Shown here one piece after another: positions 1 to 5,706 of a stretch of DNA of 8,124 nucleotides (position 1 is the first letter of the stretch; every line of letters starts with the position of its first letter). The position numbers and the translations under genes were made by a program. The notes beneath the pieces are model-generated. The model did not search any database and was not told the DNA's origin. It saw only the letters and a list, made by a program, of their open reading frames with translations. This DNA comes from Prevotellaceae bacterium (GTDB taxonomy: Bacteria; Bacteroidota; Bacteroidia; Bacteroidales; UBA932). The stretch lies in NCBI GenBank assembly GCA_031278495.1, contig JAITKG010000114.1, positions 1 through 8,124 on the forward strand. The letters run 5' to 3'.

Positions 1-129
1 GGCCGGCACGGTGGGGATTTGGGTGGCGTCGTCGAGGTCATCAAGGGGGTCGTCCACCACTTCATTGAAGTCGTTCCTGCTGCATGCCGCTGCACTCAGC
101 CAGAGTAGTGTAAAAAGTATTTTTTTCAT
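1..129 (-). CDS. Lipoprotein, N-terminal fragment (runs off left edge)
   Basis: Reading the minus strand from ATG at 129 gives 43 codons with no stop before the window edge. The product starts MKK, has a short hydrophobic stretch (ILFTLLWLSAAA) and then Cys16, a good lipobox (AAAC), so it is probably exported and lipid-anchored, most likely to the outer membrane. The residues after the cysteine are very acidic (repeated DD pairs around residues 25-34), typical of a flexible linker behind the lipid anchor. The ATG lies 24 nt after the stop of the TonB-dependent receptor gene with no terminator between, so the two are probably co-transcribed. Receptors of this type are often followed by a DUF4249 lipoprotein, and this could be one, but too little is visible to assign a family. 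Confidence 0.75.
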   Translation of the reverse strand, partial: MKKILFTLLWLSAAACSRNDFNEVVDDPLDDLDDATQIPTVPA

Positions 130-153
130 AATCCTGTATATTTAAAGTTAATC

Positions 154-2934
154 TCAAAAGTTAAAAATCAACGACAGGTTGGGCGTTATGCTTAAATAGT
201 TGATATTGCTTTCCAGGATGACGTCGTCGACAATCTCAAATTGTTTTGCGCTGACATTTTTCCGGTTCAGCGCGTTGAAGACCGACAGTCCAATGGCGTG
301 CGCTTTCCCTTTTGTGCCGAACAGGTCGAAGCGGCAGGTTGCCGCCATGTCCAGGCGGATATAGTCGGGCAGGCGGAAGTTGTGTTTATCGCTCACGGCG
401 TAGTAGCTTGTTGCCGCGCCACCCATCGGGCTAATTTGGTATGCGCCTAAGGGAGCGGTGTAGGGACGTCCGGTAGAGTAGATGAGCGTGGCGGAAAAGT
501 CGAAGTTGCCGAATTTGTATATGCCCACGGTCTTCAGCTCGTGTGTGACGTCCTGGGCGGCGTAGAAGTACTTGTCCGACTGTCCGGGGAAACGGTTTTT
601 GACCTGCGCCAGCGTGTAGCTTATCCACCCGCTGAAATTGCCCGCCTTTTTCTGCGCCAGGAGTTCCAGGCCAATGGCATAGCCGTTGCCGGTGTAAAAC
701 TGCTCGCTCACCTGTCCGGTGGCGGCGGCGGGATTGGCTCCAAAGCCCATCCCGCCGGGTCTCCGCACACTGTTCTCAAACCTCAGCGTATATTCCGAGA
801 TGTTTTCATTGAGCTTGTAATAGCCTTCCACGCCAAACAGGTAGTCGGGCAAGTCGTAGTTAACGCCAAGGTTGAAGTGCCTGGAACTGCTCACAGGGAT
901 TTCTTCCTCGTCGGAAAGTATCCAGAAATCGGTGTTGCCCGACATCACGTCTTCCCGCACCACGCGGTTAGCAAACTGGTAGTATAAGCCGGTGGCGGCG
1001 TTGAGCGTAATGTGTTCGCCAAAGCGGTAGTTGGCCGACAGGCGCGGTTCCACGTAAAATTTTCCGGCAGCCCCGTAGTACGTGAGGCGAATGCCGGGAA
1101 TAACGGTCAGGTTGTGCCGCAGCAGTTTTATTTTGTCCTGCACATACACCCCGGCGAGGAACGCCACATTCCCTTTTTCGAGAATTTTTGCCGTATCGCT
1201 TTGCGCATAGCTGTAGTCAATATCGTAATGGGTGGCAAAAAGGCCGGCTTCCCACACGTGTTTTTCGTTCAGCGAATATTTCCAGTCGTTTTTAAGGCTG
1301 TAGTCCATCAGGTTGTTTTCTTCAAGCGTGCCCGATTTGAGGTTGAACGTGGTGTCGTTCCTCACCATAGTTGTAGCGCGGGTTTGGTCGCGCGTGCTGT
1401 AAAAGTTTGAAAAGCTGAGCAAGGCGCTTGACGTTAGTTTTTCGTTCCACGTGTGCGCCCAGCGCAGGCTCGTGCCGGTGTTGCCGTAATTTTCGTAGTT
1501 GGCGTTTTCCATGGAGAACGAAGGCATCGCGCCGCTACCGCCCATCATGCCGCCCCCCGGAAAGCTGAACTGCGGCGTGTTGTCTACATAATCCGTGCCG
1601 TTAAAAAAACTCAGCGAAAGCATGTCGTTTTCCGTTGGGCGATAAGTGAGTTTGGCGTTCAGGTCGTAGAAATACGAATCGGGCATTTCCATTTGCATGC
1701 CGCGCCCGCCGGGGCGTGACACCACCGGGGTGGCAGCGGCCTCGTTGTCGTTGCTGCCGCCTATTTTGCCGTAAAGATACCCTTGATACGAGCGGCGGAA
1801 AGCGAACAGCGAAGTGAACTTGTCGCCGATGGGCGCTTCCGCGTAAGCGTTCACGCTAAGCAGGTTGATTTCGCCGCCTGCGGCAACTTTCCGTGCATTG
1901 CCGTCTTTCGCCGTGATTTCGGTCACGCTCGACAACCTCCCGCCGTATTTTGCCTCGAAGCCGCCCTTGTAGAGTTGTACGTCTTTCACGGCATTGGCGT
2001 TAAACGCGCTGTAGAAGCCGTGCAGGTGGTCGACATAATACACCGTGAAGCCGTCATACACAATCAGGTTCTGGTCGGGCGTGCCGCCGCGGACATACAT
2101 GCCCGAACTGTTCTCGTTCGATGCGCTGACGCCGGGCATCAGCTGGAAGCCGCGCATGATGTCCTTCTCACCTAAGTTGGGCAATACTTTCAAGGCTATG
2201 GGCGACATCTTCATTTTGTGTTCCCCGGTAGACTGTTGCAGGGCTTTGTCGTCTTTCCGTCCAATAATAAACACCTCGGCAATGGTTAGCGGCTGCACTT
2301 CCAGGTCGATGCGCAGGGGCGGGTTTTCGGCAGACGGTTCCAGCTCGATGTACTGCGTTTGATAGCCGATGTACTGTACCACCAGCGTAGCGGTGTCGGA
2401 GGGGGCTTGTTCCAGGATGAAGTGCCCGTGGGCGTCGGCCGTCACGCCTTTGGTTGTGCCGAATACCGACACCCATGCGTAGGGAATACGCTCGCCATTG
2501 GCTGCGTCGAAGATATTGCCGGTAAGCGTGAAGTTCTTCTTGCCGGGCTGCACATTTCCTTTGCTTGCGCGCTTGATGATTTGTGTTTCGACCGCTTCAC
2601 CGGCCTTTTTATTCCTCAACTGTTCCAGATGCTCCCGGCTGCGGGCAATGTAGATATAGCCATCGTTGCTTATCCATGTTTCCATGTCCCAAGCGTGGCG
2701 GAACATCTTCAGCATCCCGCCGATGGTTTTTTCTTCCCAGGGATTTACCGAAGTGGTGTAGCGCGACACGTGCGAGGTGTCATATACAAACCGGATGTTT
2801 TTGTCTTTCCCAATTCGGTTGAGGACGTCGTCGAGCCGTCCGCGGTAGTCTTCCGTAATGCGCAGGCCTTCGATGGTTTGCGCATGCAGGACGGCGCTCA
2901 TGAGTATCCCTGCCACTAAACATATTTTTCTCAT
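154..2934 (-). CDS. TonB-dependent outer membrane receptor with STN and carboxypeptidase-regulatory-like domains
   Basis: 926 residues, an outer-membrane gated channel that imports an unknown ligand using TonB energy. Visible in order: signal peptide (1-19, ending LHAQ); an STN domain (about 24-97), the periplasmic signalling module of transducer-type receptors; a carboxypeptidase-regulatory-like beta-sandwich (about 135-210); the plug (about 240-345, with MPGVSASNE, GMYVRGGTPDQNLIVYDG and YGGRLSSV); then a barrel ending in phenylalanine (SLIFNF), as expected for BAM-assembled proteins. The frame stays open to an ATG at 3024, but the start at 2934 is preferred because it gives a clean signal peptide and lies just after a TATATTTG promoter element. 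No FecR-type anti-sigma gene adjoins it, so an STN signalling partner is not evident here. The downstream lipoprotein is probably its surface partner. Three predicted loops are rich in Gly and Met. Substrate unknown. Confidence 0.93.
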   Translation of the reverse strand: MRKICLVAGILMSAVLHAQTIEGLRITEDYRGRLDDVLNRIGKDKNIRFVYDTSHVSRYTTSVNPWEEKTIGGMLKMFRHAWDMETWISNDGYIYIARSREHLEQLRNKKAGEAVETQIIKRASKGNVQPGKKNFTLTGNIFDAANGERIPYAWVSVFGTTKGVTADAHGHFILEQAPSDTATLVVQYIGYQTQYIELEPSAENPPLRIDLEVQPLTIAEVFIIGRKDDKALQQSTGEHKMKMSPIALKVLPNLGEKDIMRGFQLMPGVSASNENSSGMYVRGGTPDQNLIVYDGFTVYYVDHLHGFYSAFNANAVKDVQLYKGGFEAKYGGRLSSVTEITAKDGNARKVAAGGEINLLSVNAYAEAPIGDKFTSLFAFRRSYQGYLYGKIGGSNDNEAAATPVVSRPGGRGMQMEMPDSYFYDLNAKLTYRPTENDMLSLSFFNGTDYVDNTPQFSFPGGGMMGGSGAMPSFSMENANYENYGNTGTSLRWAHTWNEKLTSSALLSFSNFYSTRDQTRATTMVRNDTTFNLKSGTLEENNLMDYSLKNDWKYSLNEKHVWEAGLFATHYDIDYSYAQSDTAKILEKGNVAFLAGVYVQDKIKLLRHNLTVIPGIRLTYYGAAGKFYVEPRLSANYRFGEHITLNAATGLYYQFANRVVREDVMSGNTDFWILSDEEEIPVSSSRHFNLGVNYDLPDYLFGVEGYYKLNENISEYTLRFENSVRRPGGMGFGANPAAATGQVSEQFYTGNGYAIGLELLAQKKAGNFSGWISYTLAQVKNRFPGQSDKYFYAAQDVTHELKTVGIYKFGNFDFSATLIYSTGRPYTAPLGAYQISPMGGAATSYYAVSDKHNFRLPDYIRLDMAATCRFDLFGTKGKAHAIGLSVFNALNRKNVSAKQFEIVDDVILESNINYLSITPNLSLIFNF

Positions 2935-2958
2935 ATTCCCTTTTCTGGATTTGGAACA

Positions 2959-2966
2959 CAAATATA
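2959..2966 (-). promoter_or_regulatory. Candidate -7 promoter element of the TonB receptor operon
   Basis: The minus strand reads TATATTTG, an exact match to the Bacteroidota -7 consensus TAnnTTTG. It would place the transcript start near 2952, about 18 nt before the ATG at 2934, and excludes the longer start at 3024. The only -33-like bases (TTGG near 2989-2992) are spaced about 23 nt away, which is too far, so the upstream half is weak. Confidence 0.45.
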
Positions 2967-3013
2967 GATACCGGTTCTGCTCGCCCCGCCAATGTACCGA
3001 CGAAAAAAGGGAT

Positions 3014-3025
3014 TTTGTCGACAAA
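3014..3025. promoter_or_regulatory. 12-bp perfect palindrome, possible operator of the antitoxin gene
   Basis: TTTGTCGACAAA is a perfect inverted repeat, with one further matching pair (A3012/T3027) outside a mismatch. It lies 47 nt before the ATG of the plus-strand antitoxin gene, just upstream of a weak -7-like sequence (TGTATTTG at 3040-3047, 7 of 8 consensus bases). Toxin-antitoxin operons are usually repressed by their antitoxin at palindromes in this position. It is also upstream of the divergent receptor promoter. The operator role is inferred. Confidence 0.35.
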
Positions 3026-3071
3026 TTGAATGTTTTGTGTGTATTTGTGGCTATAAATTAAGAAAAAAATT

Positions 3072-3302
3072 ATGACGACCATGAGCATTGATATCCTCAA
3101 TAATGATGCATTGCGTCTTTTACATGATATGGAATATTTACGGCTTATCCGCATGCAGACGGAAACGGTCGAAAACCCCACAAACCGGCAAAGTTTATCG
3201 AAACAATTTGCAGGCGCCTTGCATCTTTCCGCCGAGCAATACGAAGAATTTCAAACCGCATTGAAAAACAGCAGAGCCGAATGGGAGCGGGATATTTATT
3301 AG
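3072..3302 (+). CDS. Small antitoxin-like protein of a PIN-toxin module
   Basis: 76 residues, highly charged, with no signal peptide or membrane segment. The N-terminal part (MSIDILNNDALRLLHDMEYL) resembles small antitoxins that precede PIN-domain (VapC-like) toxins in Bacteroidota, and the C-terminus (ALKNSRAEWERDIY) is an acidic amphipathic tail of the kind that binds a toxin. The strongest evidence is context: the last 22 nt overlap, in another frame, the start of a recognisable PIN toxin. An internal ATG at 3081 (MSIDIL) is an alternative start. The gene is intact although its toxin is not, so it may survive as an orphan antitoxin or regulator. No DNA-binding fold can be assigned by eye. 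Confidence 0.65.
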   Translation: MTTMSIDILNNDALRLLHDMEYLRLIRMQTETVENPTNRQSLSKQFAGALHLSAEQYEEFQTALKNSRAEWERDIY

Positions 3303-3567
3303 ACTCCAATGTTATCATAGGATATTTAGATAACAAAATATCCGCTTCCGGCATGACGTTTGTGTCCGAAGTTGTGGACAAAATACCCAAGTTTCGGTAA
3401 TCTCGAAAATCGAGGTATTACGGTTTAATGTGCCGCCACAGATAGAACAGGTGTTTTCCGCTTTTTTCGATAATTCCAAGATACTCTTGTTAGACGAAGA
3501 TGTGGTGAAAGTTACGATAAGTTGGAGTTTTAAACATAATCAGGAATCTTGCAAGGCGTATTTATAA
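3281..3567 (+). pseudogene. Broken PIN-domain (VapC-like) toxin gene
   Basis: ATG at 3281, overlapping the antitoxin gene by 22 nt, starts MGAGYLLDSNVIIGYL, the classic PIN beginning with its first metal-binding aspartate, and continues SASGMTFVSEVVDKIPKFR before a stop at 3398. Moving one frame at about 3392-3397 restores the family sequence (VISKIEVLRFNVPPQ, which carries the conserved glutamate) down to TAA at 3565. A single lost T in TTTCGG explains this, because TTTTCGG would read F-S-V-I. The C-terminus is also gone: where relatives carry a KLPDAIIAATA-like segment with further catalytic aspartates, the frame ends in QESCKAYL. PIN toxins are Mg-dependent ribonucleases, and this one should be inactive. 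The final codons lie in a sequence resembling the 5S terminator repeat. Confidence 0.8.
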
Positions 3568-3572
3568 GGTTA
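3549..3572. repeat. Half-copy of the 5S-terminator repeat
   Basis: TTGCAAGGCGT, followed after a short variable stretch by TAAGGTTA, matches the right hairpin arm and spacer of the 5S-terminator module (from 7823). The left arm is missing. It sits where the PIN toxin coding sequence stops resembling its family, so it may mark the breakpoint. The match is short and chance cannot be ruled out. Confidence 0.3.
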
Positions 3573-3588
3573 ATCTAAAAAAAGAGAC

Positions 3589-3936
3589 CTATTGGATACC
3601 ATCAATTAAAATCGTCAATTTATTGATAACTTCATCCAGTTCTTTCGCTGTTGCCTTTGTTATAAAGACGGCATCTCTACCTCTCCAATCAAGACTTTTT
3701 ATTTGGTCAGATAAAGCAACGCCCTTAATTTCCCTGTTTCTAATCTGCACTTCAAACGGATATCCTTTTTCCTTACTCGTTATGGGACAAAACAACGCTA
3801 AACCCACTTTTTCATTGTATTCTTTGGGAGAAAGAACAATGGCCGGCCTTTTACCTTTTTGTTCATGCCCTGATTGCGGATTAAAATTCAACCACAAAAT
3901 ATCCCCCTTGTCCGGAATATAAGGAGTAGTCACCAT
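3589..3936 (-). CDS. mazF: MazF/PemK-family mRNA interferase toxin
   Basis: 115 residues, the usual length for MazF/PemK toxins, which are ribosome-independent endoribonucleases that cut mRNA at short specific sequences. Family blocks are easy to see: GDILWLNFNPQSGHEQKGKRP with the conserved Gly-His-Glu and Arg-Pro (about residues 12-32), the strand after it (AIVLSPKEYN), PITSK (about 52-56), and SDQIKSLDWRGRD (about 76-88). The ATG overlaps the stop of the upstream mazE gene by 7 nt (ATGGTGA), the typical translational coupling of an antitoxin-toxin pair. All blocks are present, so it should be functional. It converges with the broken PIN toxin gene, leaving 21 nt between the two ends, and no clear hairpin terminator lies there. 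Its cleavage site cannot be predicted from the sequence. Confidence 0.93.
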   Translation of the reverse strand: MVTTPYIPDKGDILWLNFNPQSGHEQKGKRPAIVLSPKEYNEKVGLALFCPITSKEKGYPFEVQIRNREIKGVALSDQIKSLDWRGRDAVFITKATAKELDEVINKLTILIDGIQ

Positions 3937-4166
3937 ATTTCATTACCTACAGGAGTTCCGGTATCCACAAATTCGTGTATGTTGGCTTCGGTGATACCAT
4001 CCAACATGGCAATCAACTGTTTCTTTGGTTGGGGTTGAATACGGATTTCCTGTCCGACATCTCTTATTTTAACAGAAATACCATCTTTTAATTTTAATTC
4101 GCGGATTAAAAAGTTGGGAATTTTTATTCCCAATCCATTTCCCCATTTTTCAATGACTGCTTCCAT
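3930..4166 (-). CDS. mazE: MazE/AbrB-family antitoxin
   Basis: 78 residues. The N-terminus (MEAVIEKWGNGLGIKIP) is the swapped-hairpin AbrB/MazE DNA-binding domain with its KWGNG-IKIP signature, followed by LKLKDGISVKIRD and by the strand EIRIQP (about residues 50-65 begin the linker). The acidic tail ending TPVGNEIW is the toxin-binding segment and resembles the C-terminus of E. coli MazE, which also ends in EVW. The antitoxin is expected to block the MazF active site and, together with it, repress the operon. It is first in the operon, 48 nt downstream of a well-matched promoter, and its stop overlaps the mazF start, so both are made from one message. The start at 4166 has no competing upstream ATG. 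Confidence 0.92.
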   Translation of the reverse strand: MEAVIEKWGNGLGIKIPNFLIRELKLKDGISVKIRDVGQEIRIQPQPKKQLIAMLDGITEANIHEFVDTGTPVGNEIW

Positions 4167-4214
4167 AATTTTATAATTTATTTACCACGAACTCCATAAT
4201 CTATTTGTCACCAC
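4164..4214. repeat. Imperfect direct repeat in the mazEF leader
   Basis: Two plus-strand segments begin CCATAAT and end ACCAC: 4164-4188, with an extra AT-rich insert, and 4194-4214 (CCATAATCTATTTGTCACCAC). They span the mazE start codon and the region just downstream of its promoter. They could be repressor half-sites or merely low-complexity sequence. Weak evidence. Confidence 0.25.
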
Positions 4215-4244
4215 AAAAATACTAAAAAAATAATTTTCCACAAA
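4214..4244 (-). promoter_or_regulatory. mazEF promoter (-33 TTTG, 19-bp spacer, -7 TATTTTTG)
   Basis: The minus strand carries TTTG at 4244-4241, exactly 19 nt, then TATTTTTG at 4221-4214, matching both halves and the spacing of the Bacteroidota housekeeping promoter. The transcript would start near 4207, about 40 nt before the mazE ATG. It is the best-matched promoter of this type in the window. Confidence 0.7.
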
Positions 4245-4267
4245 ACACCGAACTTCATTTAAGTAAA

Positions 4268-4297
4268 ACACGCCCTGCAATCACTTGCAAGGCGTGT
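4268..4297 (-). terminator. Hairpin terminator after the LVIVD lipoprotein gene (copy of the 5S terminator)
   Basis: The arms ACACGCCCTGCAA and TTGCAAGGCGTGT pair over 13 positions with a 4-nt loop. The one imperfect pair is C-A on the plus strand but a permitted G-U in minus-strand RNA, and TTTTA follows on that strand, so it terminates minus-strand transcription. It starts 37 nt after the lipoprotein stop. The hairpin, including the G-U pair and the adjacent TGTAnGATT, matches the hairpins beside the 5S sequences near 7806 and 8017. Confidence 0.75.
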
Positions 4298-4334
4298 CTG
4301 TATGATTTCTTGAGTCTTTGAGCCCGACCCCTGT

Positions 4335-5636
4335 TTACCGCCGGTTGTTTCTTGTGATGTGTAGCACGCTAATTTGTTTTATATCCTGCACGTCGGCATA
4401 ATCGTATTGATACAAGCCATCGCTGCCGATTAGCATCAAGATATTGTTGTAAGGAATAACATCGAATCCGTTAATACCGGTGAAATGTTTCAACTGCCGC
4501 GCTCCAATTTGCAGCGGGTCGGAAGCATCAAAGATTTTTAATCCCTCGTCGCAGACAAACAGCATGTCGCCGTCGATACCCAGCCCATAGGGGCTTTGCA
4601 TGCCATACGAAACCTTCAGGCGAGGCTGGGCGGGGTTGGAAACGTCTACGACGTCGAGCAGGCTAAGATTTTGCCCGCAGGCATTTCCGCCGCGAATAGT
4701 CACATACGCATAGTCTCCCTGCACCACCACCGGGTCGCAACCCAGCACATGGTTTAACGACGACAAGTGCTCCGGCACAGCGGGGTTGGCAATATCATAA
4801 ATCAACAAGCCGGAGGTAGTCCCCAGAAAAAGCTTTTGGCCGTATGCAAAAATAGTTTCGGTATTCCAGCTCAGGTATTGTTCGCCACCTGGTGTCACAG
4901 CATTGCCGGAAATGGCAAACACTTTCAGCATGAAATTGGTGACCGCATACAGGTAATCGCCATGCACAGCAAACCGCGCCATAGAGCCGGTCATGGTTGC
5001 CACGCCCGACGAGCCGCCTGTAGAGCCATACGTGGCGCCATCGTTCTGATAGAGGCACTCCGGACAATTGGTGTCGCGAAATCTTTTTTCGGTGATGGTT
5101 TTCACTTCCCAGCCAACCACCACACCTTTGCTGAAATCGACGCCCATCGTTGGATAATGATTGTCGGAGGAAGGAAGCGCATCCGGGAAAGCCTGTTCCA
5201 GCCGGCCGACCGCTGCGGGCTGCGTGGGTTGCGTGATGTCGAACCACACCAAATCCACATAACTGTCAGCAAACAGCAGGTTGTCCTTTATGGCAAGGTC
5301 AATATTTCCCGGCAAATCAACAAAGCCCACAGGTTGCGGCGACGAGGGGTTGGCGTTGTCAATAATATGAAACCCTTTGTTTAGCTCGTTGATGAAAATA
5401 TAATCGCCATACAGGCAAATTTTCCCCGGACTTGTTATTGCCTGCGCCGTTTGTACCGGCGGTGGCGTGCGGAGGTCGGAATAAGACATGTACACCGGTT
5501 CGTTGACCTTGTAAGTAACGGTGTCTTCAATTTCGCTGCAACTGTTCAGAACCATTGCTGCAAGCAGGCTTCCCATCATTACTACAATGATAAAATCAAA
5601 AATTCTGACAACAGGTTTTTTCGCATACATACGCAT
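4335..5636 (-). CDS. LVIVD-repeat beta-propeller lipoprotein
   Basis: 433 residues. A long basic and hydrophobic leader (1-32) ends VLNSC, a lipobox with Cys33, so the protein should be a lipid-anchored envelope protein, likely at the outer membrane or cell surface. About seven related blocks follow, each pairing a strand like GDYIFI or GDYLYA with one like KGFHIID or GLLIYDIANP (near residues 74-101, 112-140, 221-243, 262-288, 302-340, 350-376 and 391-415). This fits LVIVD repeats folding into a seven-bladed propeller. Between blades 2 and 3 is a long insert with a CPEC motif (191-194) and a Gly/Ser-rich run; Cys300 and Cys320 could form a disulfide. MRM offers starts at 5636 or 5630. The gene lies 70 nt after the barrel/anti-sigma gene and has its own upstream copy of the sigma-gene promoter motif, so it is probably a target of that sigma factor. 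The ligand is unknown. Confidence 0.85.
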   Translation of the reverse strand: MRMYAKKPVVRIFDFIIVVMMGSLLAAMVLNSCSEIEDTVTYKVNEPVYMSYSDLRTPPPVQTAQAITSPGKICLYGDYIFINELNKGFHIIDNANPSSPQPVGFVDLPGNIDLAIKDNLLFADSYVDLVWFDITQPTQPAAVGRLEQAFPDALPSSDNHYPTMGVDFSKGVVVGWEVKTITEKRFRDTNCPECLYQNDGATYGSTGGSSGVATMTGSMARFAVHGDYLYAVTNFMLKVFAISGNAVTPGGEQYLSWNTETIFAYGQKLFLGTTSGLLIYDIANPAVPEHLSSLNHVLGCDPVVVQGDYAYVTIRGGNACGQNLSLLDVVDVSNPAQPRLKVSYGMQSPYGLGIDGDMLFVCDEGLKIFDASDPLQIGARQLKHFTGINGFDVIPYNNILMLIGSDGLYQYDYADVQDIKQISVLHITRNNRR

Positions 5637-5663
5637 ATAGTTTTAATATTTTCTTATTTAGAA

Positions 5664-5691
5664 GACGCCAGACGAATTGAAAACGCTGCAT
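5664..5691 (-). promoter_or_regulatory. Candidate ECF-sigma promoter of the lipoprotein gene (shared motif, copy 2)
   Basis: The minus strand reads ATGCAGCGTTTT, two bases, ATTC, and ends GCGTC. It matches the element upstream of the sigma gene (7459-7486) at 22 of 28 positions. GCAGCG and GCGTC are separated by 15 nt, close to ECF -35/-10 spacing. It ends 27 nt before the lipoprotein ATG, in the short gap after the barrel gene. Confidence 0.55.
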
Positions 5692-5706
5692 CTGTTTTGC
5701 AAAAAG

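Noticed and set aside
541..2919. Several long plus-strand open frames (for example 541-987, 1783-2175, 2359-2919) opposite the receptor gene
   Set aside because: They lie wholly inside a well-recognised coding sequence on the other strand, have no family motif, and have Arg/His/Val-rich composition expected of antisense frames in GC-rich genes.
2935..3024. Longer N-terminus for the TonB receptor (start at 3024)
   Set aside because: It would place 30 residues before a good signal peptide and begin upstream of the likely promoter element at 2959-2966.
3145..3390. 81-codon minus-strand frame across the antitoxin/toxin junction
   Set aside because: Antisense to a recognisable antitoxin and PIN toxin start; no family resemblance.
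3568..3588. T-run after mazF (minus strand) as an intrinsic terminator
   Set aside because: CTCTTTTTTTAG is present, but no convincing stem precedes it.
4767..5384. 205-codon plus-strand frame opposite the LVIVD gene
   Set aside because: Shadow of the lipoprotein reading frame; no recognisable motif, promoter or partner.
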